Below, one piece after another: positions 1-7,802 of a stretch of DNA of 42,897 bases (its first letter is position 1; each line of letters starts with the position of its first letter). The DNA lies in assembly GCA_016839655.1 (NCBI GenBank), contig JAEOTW010000152.1, forward strand, positions 1-42,897, written 5' to 3'. Position numbers and translations under genes: made by a program. Source of the DNA: Promethearchaeota archaeon (GTDB lineage: Archaea; Asgardarchaeota; Lokiarchaeia; Sigynarchaeales; SOKP01). A model generated the notes under the pieces. That model was not told the origin of the DNA, made no database searches, and saw only the letters and a program-made list of their open reading frames with translations.

Positions 1-192
1 AAAACGTTTTATTTTGAGTTTGATGGAGATTCAACTATTTCTGCTCCTACAATTATTTATGTTCCAAAAATTCAATTTCCTGAAGGTTACAAAATTGAGA
101 TATCTGAAGGAGAATTAAAAAAAAGTGAAGATGAGCAATTAATTTTCATCAATATAAGGAAAGATGGAATTCACAGCATCAAGATTGCTTGA
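1..192 (+). CDS. C-terminal fragment of a beta-rich protein, possibly a glycoside hydrolase tail
   Basis: Frame 1 is open from the window edge to a TGA at 190-192, giving 63 residues of a protein whose N-terminus lies outside. The fragment alternates hydrophobic and charged residues as a small beta-sandwich would and ends in GIHSIKIA. It resembles, from memory only, the C-terminal beta domain of GH5-type glycosidases. No catalytic motif is visible, so the family is a weak guess. That it is the real end of a coding region is better supported, because codon use matches the neighbours and a promoter-like region follows. Confidence 0.5.
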   Translation, partial: KTFYFEFDGDSTISAPTIIYVPKIQFPEGYKIEISEGELKKSEDEQLIFINIRKDGIHSIKIA

Positions 193-253
193 AATCAATA
201 AATTCCTTTTTCTATTTAAATTCTTTAAATTGAGATAGATATTTAAATAAAAA

Positions 254-262
254 GCTTATATA
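254..262 (+). promoter_or_regulatory. TATA-box-like element for the racemase-family gene
   Basis: An archaeal TATA-like stretch (TTATATATTT) lies about 100 nt before the TTG start at 357. Transcription would begin near 285, leaving a leader of about 70 nt that ends in a strong Shine-Dalgarno sequence (AAAAGGAG, 343-350). Confidence 0.4.
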
Positions 263-356
263 TTTCAAGATATCATTAATTATATACGAAAATACAAATA
301 TAATGAACATTTAAATTGGTAAAAATCCAATAATTAAATAAAAAAAGGAGTTTGAT

Positions 357-1046
357 TTGGTAAAGCATATTGGAATTGTAGGTTGTAGTGCAGAAGGAGC
401 GGCTTTATGTTATAAAACAATTTGTATAGAAGCTCAAGATAAATTATTTAAATATAGGCATCCTGAAATAACGATGCACACACCGCCTCTTTCTGATTAT
501 ATGCAGCATATTTGGAATGGAAATTGGGAAGGTGTTGCAGAATTAATGCTTAAATCCGCTCAGATTGTCGCAAAAGCTGGAGCTGATTTTGTTATTTGTC
601 CAGATAATACGATACACCAAGCTTATGATTTGATGATATCTAAATCACCCATCCCATGGTTACATATTGCAGAAGTTGTAGGAGAAAAAGCTAAACAAAA
701 AAAGTTTAAGCATCTAGGAATTTTAGGTACAAAATACCTCATGAATTCTCCAGTTTATCAGGAAGCACTTAAAAAATTTAAAATAACATCTGAAATTCCA
801 ATAGTTTCTGATCAAGATAAAGTTGATAAAGTTATTTTTGAAGAATTAGTGAATGGTATATTTTCAGAGGAATCTAGAAAAGAATTTAATAAGATCATTC
901 AAAAATTAGCTAAAAATAATTGTGATGCTGTTGTTCTTGGATGTACAGAAATACCTTTGCTTATTGACCCAAATGATTGTCCTTTACCTACTTTAGACTC
1001 TACTAGATTGTTAGCAAGAGCAGCAATTAATAAAGCGTTAGAATAG
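357..1046 (+). CDS. Aspartate/glutamate racemase family protein
   Basis: A 229-residue member of the cofactor-independent Asp/Glu/hydantoin racemase superfamily, which inverts amino-acid alpha carbons using a cysteine pair. The N-terminal motif HIGIVGCSAEGAA and the C-terminal GCTEIPLL (Cys196) are typical. The first catalytic position, usually PCNTxH, reads CPDNTIH, so Asp83 replaces the usual Cys while a Cys sits two residues earlier (Cys81). It may therefore be a one-base racemase, or an isomerase or lyase of the same fold. The start is TTG at 357, placed by AAAAGGAG seven bases upstream; no ATG fits. A T-run at 1055-1063 follows the stop, before a convergent gene. Confidence 0.8.
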   Translation: MVKHIGIVGCSAEGAALCYKTICIEAQDKLFKYRHPEITMHTPPLSDYMQHIWNGNWEGVAELMLKSAQIVAKAGADFVICPDNTIHQAYDLMISKSPIPWLHIAEVVGEKAKQKKFKHLGILGTKYLMNSPVYQEALKKFKITSEIPIVSDQDKVDKVIFEELVNGIFSEESRKEFNKIIQKLAKNNCDAVVLGCTEIPLLIDPNDCPLPTLDSTRLLARAAINKALE

Positions 1047-1132
1047 TACAAATAGCATTTTTTTTATTCATAGGAGTAAAATTAGTTTTATAAAAATTGG
1101 TTTTTGAAAGTCTATTGAAGTATTTAATTAAT

Positions 1133-1549
1133 TTAATCTCCTTGAATTTGTACATAGACTCTGCGATTTCTGGGGCCATCATACTCAACAAACATTATTC
1201 CTTGCCAAGTTCCTAGCATTAATCTCTTATTGTGGATTAAAATATCAACCGAATGACCTGTCAATGAACATTTAAGGTGAGCATCAGAATTACCTTCACC
1301 ATGCTTATAGGAGTATCCTAATCCTCCACCCTTTGGGATAAGTCTACTTAAATAATTACTGATATCTTTAATAACAGAAGGATCTGCATTTTCATTAATA
1401 GTCACTCCTGCTGTAGTATGTGGTATAAATACTCGACATACCCCTTCCTTTACATTATACTTCCTAACTATACTATTTATTTTATTAGTAATATCAATTA
1501 AAATTTCCCGTTCTGTAGTGTTAACTCTAATTTCTTCAAATCTTATCAT
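1133..1549 (-). CDS. YjbQ/UPF0047 family protein
   Basis: A 138-residue protein of the YjbQ (UPF0047) family, whose members are small beta-rich proteins with weak thiamine-phosphate-synthase activity reported for some. The signature HTTAGVTINENADP sits in the first half, and a glycine-rich segment (RLIPKGGGLGYSYKHGEGNSD) leads to a second histidine, giving the family's conserved His/Glu pocket. Length is normal for the family and the start is ATG. It lies just downstream of the crotonase gene on the same strand (44 nt gap), so the two may be cotranscribed, but no functional link is obvious. Confidence 0.88.
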   Translation of the reverse strand: MIRFEEIRVNTTEREILIDITNKINSIVRKYNVKEGVCRVFIPHTTAGVTINENADPSVIKDISNYLSRLIPKGGGLGYSYKHGEGNSDAHLKCSLTGHSVDILIHNKRLMLGTWQGIMFVEYDGPRNRRVYVQIQGD

Positions 1550-1593
1550 TTTGTCATCAAAATAAATAATTTTAAAGTACTTAAAACAATTTC

Positions 1594-2361
1594 TTATTCA
1601 TCAAAATTTCCATGTTTCCCCTTTCCTTGCGTAAATTCCTTACTACCTTCTAGAAATTCACCCTGTTTTAAAGTATTTAAACCATATTCAAATTCTTTTG
1701 ATATTGCACTCTCTAAATTCAAACCAAATTGACCATAAGTAGATAAACGATCGTTTCTCATGCAATATTTTGGAAATTTAGCTATAATTCTCCCCAACTT
1801 TTCTGCTTCCTCCCTTGATTTACCATCCTCAACAATTCGATTAGCAAGACCCCATGAATATGCTTCATCAGCAGTTACAGGACGTCCAGTAAGAATCATA
1901 TCTATGGCTCTACTTAAACCGATGAGTCGAGGTAAACGAACTGTTCCCCCGTCAATTAAGGGTACACCAAATCTACGACAAAACACACCAAATATAGCAC
2001 TTTCCTCTACTACCCGTAAATCACACCATAAAGCTAACTCAAGGCCTCCTGCAACTGCATACCCTGCAACAGCAGCAATTACTGGTTTTGAAAGAGACAT
2101 TCTTGTTGGTCCCATTGGACCATCTCCATCTTTCCTTATTCTATTACCATTCCCTTCAGCAATGGCTTTTAGATTAGCACCGGCACAAAAAGTGCCATTT
2201 TTACCCCATAAAACAGCAATATCTGCTTTCTCATCTTTTTCAAATTCTCGAAAGGCATTAGTGAGTTCAGCAGCAGTGGGGCCATCAACAGCGTTTTTAA
2301 CTTTAGGATTATCAATGATTATGGTGAAAATTGGATATTCTTTCTCAATTCTTATAGGCAT
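1594..2361 (-). CDS. Enoyl-CoA hydratase/isomerase (crotonase) family protein
   Basis: A 255-residue crotonase-fold protein acting on acyl-CoA thioesters. The oxyanion-hole segments are visible: GTFCAGANLKA (about 57-66) and GYAVAGGLELALWCDLR (about 100-116). Glu108 matches the first catalytic Glu of enoyl-CoA hydratase. The second Glu (FGQPE in the hydratase) is replaced by FGVFCRR, with Cys128 there. This variant with the VPLIDGGTVRLPRL stretch is a recognised crotonase subgroup, so simple hydratase activity should not be assumed. Starts at ATG 2361. Confidence 0.88.
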   Translation of the reverse strand: MPIRIEKEYPIFTIIIDNPKVKNAVDGPTAAELTNAFREFEKDEKADIAVLWGKNGTFCAGANLKAIAEGNGNRIRKDGDGPMGPTRMSLSKPVIAAVAGYAVAGGLELALWCDLRVVEESAIFGVFCRRFGVPLIDGGTVRLPRLIGLSRAIDMILTGRPVTADEAYSWGLANRIVEDGKSREEAEKLGRIIAKFPKYCMRNDRLSTYGQFGLNLESAISKEFEYGLNTLKQGEFLEGSKEFTQGKGKHGNFDE

Positions 2362-2399
2362 ATAAGTAGTAATGAAATAAAAAAAAAAAAGTTAGTTAA

Positions 2400-2552
2400 T
2401 TATTTCTCACGCTCAAAATAATAAAGCGTTCTATCGATAAATATTAATTCCCAACCTTCAACTGCTACGTTGTTAATGGCTTCTGTTAAGGCTTCAATAG
2501 TATTGAGCTTTTTAGTTCCATATTGGAACTGTTCGATTTTATACTCTTTCAT
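2400..2552 (-). CDS. Small DUF4177-like protein
   Basis: A 50-residue open frame (ATG at 2552, TAA at 2400-2402). The protein begins MKEYKIEQF, continues with a helix containing EALTEAINNVAVEGWELI and ends with a strand (TLYYFERE). This strand-helix-GWEL-strand layout, with an aromatic/charged end, is characteristic of the DUF4177 family of small alpha/beta proteins of unknown role. It lies 38 nt upstream of the crotonase gene on the same strand and may share its transcript. Family assignment rests on the AxEGWEL core and the length. Confidence 0.65.
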   Translation of the reverse strand: MKEYKIEQFQYGTKKLNTIEALTEAINNVAVEGWELIFIDRTLYYFEREK

Positions 2553-2766
2553 ATAATCACTTCTTATATTATTATAGAGAAGGATAAACTACATAAGAAA
2601 AAGTAGTATATTATCTTTTCATAAAAATATTAGAAAAAATGAGTAATCTACCTAATTTTTTGGATATAAGAATTAGAATAAATTTAATCATGATCACTGA
2701 GATGCTAATTTGGAAAACTTTTTTAAATAAAACAGATTTATACAAAAACTATTCCTACTTTAATTT

Positions 2767-2784
2767 TGAATGACGATTCATTCA
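2767..2784. promoter_or_regulatory. Operator-like palindrome, TetR/FadR type
   Basis: TGAATGA at 2767-2773 and TCATTCA at 2778-2784 form a perfect 7-bp inverted repeat with a 4-nt spacer. The half-sites equal those of operators bound by TetR-family acyl-CoA-responsive repressors such as Bacillus FadR. It lies about 100 nt upstream of the TATA-like element of the flavoprotein gene. The regulator itself is not in the window. Confidence 0.45.
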
Positions 2785-2885
2785 AAAATTTAACTTTTTC
2801 AAAAAATTTCCTTAGAGTTTAAAGACTCCTCATAAATATCATATTAAGTATACGCTTTATACTAATATTGTCGATTTGGTTAAAC

Positions 2886-2893
2886 TTATATAT
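2886..2893 (+). promoter_or_regulatory. TATA-box-like element of the flavoprotein gene
   Basis: TTATATAT at this place would set transcription near 2915, giving a leader of about 85 nt before the ATG at 3002. Confidence 0.35.
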
Positions 2894-2942
2894 GATGCTG
2901 ATAATTCAACTAAATATCTATTAAGTCAAATAAATATTACAC

Positions 2943-2960
2943 TGAATAGACGTTCATTTA
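2943..2960. promoter_or_regulatory. Degenerate second copy of the TGAAT..TTCAT operator-like site
   Basis: TGAATAGACGTTCATTTA resembles the perfect palindrome at 2767-2784 but has two mismatched positions in the dyad. It lies downstream of the predicted transcription start, where a bound repressor would block elongation or initiation. Confidence 0.35.
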
Positions 2961-3001
2961 ATAAAAAATAAAGAAAAATTTAATAAAAAAGGTTGGAAAA
3001 T

Positions 3002-4027
3002 ATGGTAATAAAAACAAACATAACTGAGATGTTAGGTATTAAGCATCCAATAGTTGCAGCACCTATGGGTCCTTTTTATACAACAAATTTAACAATTGCA
3101 GTTTCAGAGGCAGGAGGTTTAGGCGTTTTAAGTCATGTAACATTAAGTGAAGGAATTACTGTTAATCAGATTAAAGAAGCAATGAAAACTGTTGTTGAAT
3201 ACACAGATAAACCTTTTGGGGTGAACATTAGGACAGCATCATTACAACCCGATGCGATAAAATTATGCAGACAAATTCCACGTTTTATAATGGATAATCC
3301 CAAAATCAAAGAACAATGTACCTATTTAATCACAAGCGCAGGATCTCCAAAAATTTTATATAATAAATACTATAAGGCATTAAAAGAAACATCTAATATT
3401 AAAAACTTCCATGTAGTGCCTTCTCTGGAGCTAGCTAAAAAAGTGATAAAAGATGGCGTTGATGGGATAGTCGCAACTGGAAGTGAAGGTGGAGGACATC
3501 AATCTTATGAAAATGCAAGTACACTAATTCTTTTACAGCAAATAAGACAAGAAATCCCAGAAATCCCTATTATTGCCTGCGGAGGTTATGGTACTGGAGA
3601 AGGGTTAGCTTCAGCTTTGGCAATGGGCGCAGGGGGAATTGCTATGGGAACTAGACTCATTGCATCAAAAGAATGTGAGTTTCATGATAATTATAAGAAT
3701 GAAGTCAAAAATGCCACTATAACGGATACTAAAATGGTTACAGGAGTTTTTGGACCCGCTAGAGTATTAAAGAATAACTATGCTTCAAGTGCTACACTTG
3801 TTTTAAATAAAGCAGAAAAGAGAGCAGAAGAGACTTCTATGTCGGTAATTAGAGATGGTGTGCTAAAGTTAGAAAAAGCGTATAATGGAGATGTAGATAA
3901 TGGCATTATTCTTTTAGGGCAAAGTTGTGGTCTCGTAGAAGAAATTGAGAGTGTTTCAGATATAATAAATTCAATAGTAAAAAGCGCTGAGAAGTGTCTT
4001 AGGAGCGCATATTACTTAGTAAATTAA
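3002..4027 (+). CDS. Nitronate monooxygenase / 2-nitropropane dioxygenase-like flavoprotein
   Basis: An FMN-dependent TIM-barrel protein of about 341 residues in the nitronate monooxygenase/FabK superfamily. The N-terminus reads LGIKHPIVAAPMGPF (substrate/FMN strand), the middle has TGSEGGGHQ with the family's histidine, and the phosphate-binding part reads IIACGGYGTGEGLASALAMG followed by GIAMGTRLIAS. Members oxidise alkyl nitronates or reduce enoyl-thioesters; the sequence alone does not choose. I use ATG 3002, with GGTTGG 5-10 bases upstream; an in-frame TTG at 2993 is an alternative. The leader carries a TetR/FadR-like operator copy, which would suit a role in acyl-CoA metabolism. Confidence 0.85.
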   Translation: MVIKTNITEMLGIKHPIVAAPMGPFYTTNLTIAVSEAGGLGVLSHVTLSEGITVNQIKEAMKTVVEYTDKPFGVNIRTASLQPDAIKLCRQIPRFIMDNPKIKEQCTYLITSAGSPKILYNKYYKALKETSNIKNFHVVPSLELAKKVIKDGVDGIVATGSEGGGHQSYENASTLILLQQIRQEIPEIPIIACGGYGTGEGLASALAMGAGGIAMGTRLIASKECEFHDNYKNEVKNATITDTKMVTGVFGPARVLKNNYASSATLVLNKAEKRAEETSMSVIRDGVLKLEKAYNGDVDNGIILLGQSCGLVEEIESVSDIINSIVKSAEKCLRSAYYLVN

Positions 4028-4259
4028 TTTAATAATCAAAATGATGAGGGATATAAAAAAATGTTAAATTCCGCAATCGTATCAACTTTTGAAACGAGTG
4101 ATATCGCTGAAATGAACAGTTCGAAATTATTTGAATATGGAGATTCTCTGAATAATTATTTTAATAATACTAACAACTCTCACGCCTGTAACCAATATTT
4201 TAAATGGTTTGAAATTCCTAAATTTAAAAAAACTAACAACTCATTACTAAAGGATTTTA

Positions 4260-4287
4260 GAAAATCGTTTTGTGATTTTTTTTTTTT
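4260..4287 (+). terminator. Hairpin plus T-run terminator after the flavoprotein gene
   Basis: AAAATC and GATTTT form a 6-bp stem around a 7-nt loop, followed directly by a long T-run ending near 4287. It lies between convergent genes and could end plus-strand transcripts. Confidence 0.5.
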
Positions 4288-4335
4288 AATTTAATTTCTT
4301 AATTAGACAAAAAGAAAAAAGTAATAAAATAAATT

Positions 4336-5424
4336 TTATTTTTGATTTTTTAAATATTCATTCATTTCTACAAAACTACTCGTTCTAATTAACGCTGCTT
4401 TGAGAAACTGAAAACCTATATCATATGTAGAGCCATCTCCTGCAATATGGATAATCCAAGGTATTTCTTGATTATAAAGATCTTTCGCTTTCATAATTTT
4501 TTTTGCAGTCGAGATCGCTTCAGCAACAGTTGCGCCAGATTCAAATAAATGATGAACCCAAGGAACATTCCAAGAAGTGACATTATCTTTTGAAGTTGAA
4601 ACTTCTGAGCAACTTGTATTATTAACGTAAATTATGTTTCTATCAGCAACAGCGGTTGCAGCAGTAGCCATTTGATTTAAAACCATCCCAGCACCACAAC
4701 CAGGACATAGTCCATGACCGGGTTGTAGATGAATTTGAGGTTGTAGTTTTTTTCTATTAACTCTATACACATCTACTGGTTTTTCAGCACCAAATTTCTC
4801 AATTAATCCTTTAAGTTTATTATTACGTTGCTCTGTTAAATATATAATTTCATCAATTTCTTTTTCCATGAATTTTGGCTTAAATAAATGTCTAAACTTA
4901 CCCATCGATTTAAGATACTCTAGAAATTTATCTTTATCAATATCTAATCCACGATAATATGTAAATTTAGGAACGCCATCTTCAACTCTCACTGTATAAA
5001 GGGGCCAATATCCACAATCTGTTGCTAATTTGGAAATTTTCAGGGCATCAGAAGCTCCATGTCTCCATCCCCTCATGCAATCAGAATATGCTTGGATGAA
5101 AGCAGAACCATTTGATTTAAGAGCATCGGCAACTTTTCCCATAAAATCATTTGGATAGGCAGGATTAACTGTAGCTAAGAATAATTTTTTTGTTCCATAG
5201 AAAGCAAATGGAGTCACTAAGTCCTGCTTCACACCTACTTTACCTGGAATTTTTTTTCCTGCAGGACCAGTAGTTGTAGACGCATAAGGAGGTGTACCTC
5301 CGCTTTCTTGGATTCCTGTGTTCATAAAAGCTTCATTATCATAGTTGAAGAATAGTACATTGCATTTATCATCTCTAGCTAAAATATCATCAAAATTAAT
5401 AATATTTCTCTCTGGTTTTGACAT
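4336..5424 (-). CDS. porB: 2-oxoacid:ferredoxin oxidoreductase beta subunit, circularly permuted
   Basis: A 362-residue ThDP- and [4Fe-4S]-binding subunit. In PorB proteins the normal order is CxGCG, then the GDG ThDP motif, then YDNEAYMNTG, ending near YLKLQGRFKHL. Here the order is rotated: YDNEAFMNTGIQ at 28-39, YLKSMGKFRHLF at 170-181, a linker of about 50 residues, CPGCGAG at 240-246 and GDGSTYDIGFQFLKAAL at 329-345, followed by a 17-residue tail. All expected ligands survive: cluster cysteines 240, 243, 272 and 116, and Mg/ThDP residues Asp330 and Asn30/Asn35. The ATG abuts the alpha-subunit stop and has GGGGTGA upstream. The frame is intact, so it looks functional; a tandem duplication followed by trimming could explain it. 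The oxoacid is undetermined. Confidence 0.88.
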   Translation of the reverse strand: MSKPERNIINFDDILARDDKCNVLFFNYDNEAFMNTGIQESGGTPPYASTTTGPAGKKIPGKVGVKQDLVTPFAFYGTKKLFLATVNPAYPNDFMGKVADALKSNGSAFIQAYSDCMRGWRHGASDALKISKLATDCGYWPLYTVRVEDGVPKFTYYRGLDIDKDKFLEYLKSMGKFRHLFKPKFMEKEIDEIIYLTEQRNNKLKGLIEKFGAEKPVDVYRVNRKKLQPQIHLQPGHGLCPGCGAGMVLNQMATAATAVADRNIIYVNNTSCSEVSTSKDNVTSWNVPWVHHLFESGATVAEAISTAKKIMKAKDLYNQEIPWIIHIAGDGSTYDIGFQFLKAALIRTSSFVEMNEYLKNQK

Positions 5425-6654
5425 CTATTGGTTCACCCCTGAAATTTTTTGTTTAGTTTCTCTAACTCCAAGATATTGATATAATTGACCTTTCATATCT
5501 GTCACAGATTCCATTTTCTTTTTTGCTACATTAAATTCATCTCGAGTAACATCTCGTCCCCCTAAACCAACAATAAAGCTTCTAAAAAGAGTACCTAATG
5601 GATATAGGGCAGAAGCAACTGACATTGAAAATGGTGGTAACAACCCATTCAGAGAATCGCTTTTTTCTAAAAGAATTAATTTTTCTAAATTATTTTCTTC
5701 TACTATCCTGCGTAAATCTTGATATGGGAATGGGCGATATGCTCTAATTTTAATTAAACCAACATCTTTATTTTTAGTCATCCAACTAATAATATTTCCA
5801 CTTACAGAACCCATGGTACAAAAGGCAGTTTTCGATGAGTTGTCTAAATTATATGTTTCAATAAGATTATATTCTCTTCCAGTCTCTGATTTAAATTTTT
5901 TAAACACATCAGTCATTTGACCTAAAACTGGTTGTTTTGCTTCTTCAAGTTTTGCCCTTCCTTCCATAAAATAGGAAGGGGTAACAATACCTCCCCAAGT
6001 TCCTGGTTTTGATGGATCAATAGTGTGTCGTGGTTTTTTAGGAGTCATTCTTTTAACAGTTTCATCTGGAATTAATGTTAATTTCTGGACTGAATGAGAA
6101 ATTATAAATCCATCATGTACAAATATTGTTGGAAATAAGGATTCTTCTGAAATCATAACAGATAGGATTGCAGCATCATAAGTTTCTTGAACATTTTCAG
6201 ATACAATTATATTCCAGCCCAGTTCAGAATTGACTTGTGTGTACTCCCAAGAATTCCAGATAGATAAATTAGGAGAGTTAAAAGCTCTAGCAGATATCAT
6301 CATTGTCAAAGGAAGTCTCCATCCTACAGCCATTGGAAGTGCTTCAGTCATTAGTAAGTAACCTTGACTTGCTGTGGCAGTAAAAGATCTTGCTCCTGCA
6401 GCGCATGCAGCAGTCGAGAAACTTATTGCTGCTAGTTCTGATTCCACATTCACAAAGGCTGCTTTTAATCTACCGTGATGAACAACATCAGATAATCCTT
6501 CAACAGATTGAGTTTGAGGGGTAATAGGAAAAGCACAAATAACATCAGGATCTGTTTGAGTTACTCCCCCAGCAACAGCATAATTTCCTATCATTGTTGT
6601 CTCTATAGGGTCTTTTATTTCTTTAAAAAATATCCTCATTGGTTCTATACTCAT
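5425..6654 (-). CDS. porA: 2-oxoacid:ferredoxin oxidoreductase alpha subunit
   Basis: A 409-residue pyrimidine-domain subunit that, with the beta subunit, binds ThDP and decarboxylates a 2-oxoacid to acyl-CoA. Motifs in normal order are GNYAVAGGV, CAFPITPQTQSVEGL (about 50), VNVESELAAIS with the conserved Glu, and SFTATASQGYLLMTEALPMA. The C-terminal third, with SDSLNGLLPPF and VGLGGRDV, resembles transketolase C-terminal domains. The ATG at 6654 is chosen because GGAGGG ends seven bases upstream; an ATG at 6669 overlapping the upstream stop is less likely. The substrate-contacting loop (SPNLSIWNSWEYTQ) differs from classic pyruvate enzymes, so specificity is open. Confidence 0.9.
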   Translation of the reverse strand: MSIEPMRIFFKEIKDPIETTMIGNYAVAGGVTQTDPDVICAFPITPQTQSVEGLSDVVHHGRLKAAFVNVESELAAISFSTAACAAGARSFTATASQGYLLMTEALPMAVGWRLPLTMMISARAFNSPNLSIWNSWEYTQVNSELGWNIIVSENVQETYDAAILSVMISEESLFPTIFVHDGFIISHSVQKLTLIPDETVKRMTPKKPRHTIDPSKPGTWGGIVTPSYFMEGRAKLEEAKQPVLGQMTDVFKKFKSETGREYNLIETYNLDNSSKTAFCTMGSVSGNIISWMTKNKDVGLIKIRAYRPFPYQDLRRIVEENNLEKLILLEKSDSLNGLLPPFSMSVASALYPLGTLFRSFIVGLGGRDVTRDEFNVAKKKMESVTDMKGQLYQYLGVRETKQKISGVNQ

Positions 6655-6668
6655 AATATATCCCTCCA

Positions 6669-7673
6669 TTATTCAGGTACGGCACATGAAGCCGGACCTT
6701 GTTTAAATTTTTTAGTTATTGCCTGAACAGGACAAATTTCCAAACAATTTTGACATGATTTGCAATGAAATTGGTCAATACCTTTCATGTGCCATAGCCC
6801 ATCATCTCCTTTTTCTCTAATAATTGCAAAATCAGGGCAAATGTACCAACACTGTGCACAATCAGTACATTTTTCTTCATCCCAAATCATATTCCATTCA
6901 CCCCAAGAACCTGTATTTACTTGTTTACTCCCGATTTCTATAACATTTTCATCACAATACCACACTCCTGCATCATCCATTTCTTTGTACCCAGGTAATC
7001 CTGGATATACTTGTTGCCAAGGAACTTTAGTATCAATACTAAAATCAATATTAGGAGCATCTGGTGTTTCGTATATACATGTTTCTTCAAAAGCTTTTTT
7101 AATCGCAGCAACATTTTTCCCCGCAATTTCACCCTTAAACCTGCGCATAATTGCATTTGCCAGTGCATCAATGGAAAAAATTGGTACTACTTTCAATAAA
7201 GCACCCAAAATTATTGTGTTTGTAATGTTTCTTCCAAGCATTTCCATTGCAATATTCAAAGCATCTATAGTTGCAATATTTATATCTTTTCGACCAATAA
7301 TTTCTTGAATTGAGACTTGATCCATTGTAGTGTTTATAATAAGCCATCCTCCTGGAGGAATTCCAGCTATTACATCGACTTCTCCTAAAAGCGAAGGATC
7401 TAATACAGAAACTGCGTGTGGAGCATAAACCTGTTCATTAGTCCTTACCAATTCTTCATTTGCGCTAAGTCTAACATAACTTTCAGTAGGTGATCCCATA
7501 CGTTCTGCCCCAAACAAGGGTTGACAAACTCCATATCCATAAAAAGCTTCAACACATAGATTAGAAGCAGTAACTCCTCCTTGTCCACCGCGAGCGTGAA
7601 ATCTAAGATTAACTACATTTTCTTTTAAAATTTCTTTCATTTGTTCTGGAGTTAACATCTTAATATAACTCAT
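6669..7673 (-). CDS. porG: 2-oxoacid:ferredoxin oxidoreductase gamma-delta fusion subunit
   Basis: A 334-residue fusion. Residues about 20-185 are the gamma domain (FHARGGQGGVTASNLC, then PLFGAERMGSPTESYVRLS). The C-terminal 70 residues are a delta-type ferredoxin with two 4Fe-4S motifs, CTDCAQCWYICP and CKSCQNCLEICP. It is first in the operon, followed by alpha and beta, so electrons from the beta-subunit cluster would pass to external ferredoxin through this part. In many archaea gamma and delta are separate genes. The start is ATG at 7673 and the stop abuts the alpha-subunit Shine-Dalgarno region, suggesting translational coupling. Confidence 0.92.
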   Translation of the reverse strand: MSYIKMLTPEQMKEILKENVVNLRFHARGGQGGVTASNLCVEAFYGYGVCQPLFGAERMGSPTESYVRLSANEELVRTNEQVYAPHAVSVLDPSLLGEVDVIAGIPPGGWLIINTTMDQVSIQEIIGRKDINIATIDALNIAMEMLGRNITNTIILGALLKVVPIFSIDALANAIMRRFKGEIAGKNVAAIKKAFEETCIYETPDAPNIDFSIDTKVPWQQVYPGLPGYKEMDDAGVWYCDENVIEIGSKQVNTGSWGEWNMIWDEEKCTDCAQCWYICPDFAIIREKGDDGLWHMKGIDQFHCKSCQNCLEICPVQAITKKFKQGPASCAVPE

Positions 7674-7802
7674 TTTTTTTTATAAATTCAATTTCTATTA
7701 AATAAATCTTAGAATAAAAATTAAGTTATGCTTAATCTTTCTTAAAACTTTCTCTTAGATTTATTATCAAAAATAAGAGAATTAAAGTTGTTGATTGAAT
7801 TT

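Larger units (their letters stand above)
2553..3001. other. Intergenic region with divergent promoters and operator-like palindromes
   Basis: There is no credible coding frame in these 449 bases. The region separates the minus-strand DUF4177/crotonase genes from the plus-strand flavoprotein gene. It holds a perfect TGAATGA-N4-TCATTCA palindrome (2767-2784), a TATA-like element (2886-2893) and a second, degenerate copy of the palindrome (2943-2960) in the leader of the flavoprotein gene. Confidence 0.6.

Noticed and set aside
1760..2365. A 201-codon plus-strand frame opposite the crotonase gene
   Set aside because: It is a shadow of the conserved crotonase frame, lacks a ribosome site and has no recognisable protein features.
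4061..4294. A 77-codon plus-strand frame after the flavoprotein gene
   Set aside because: Its last codons run through the terminator T-run (CDFFFLI), composition is Asn/Ser/Lys-rich as random AT-rich DNA gives, and no domain or strong ribosome site is visible.
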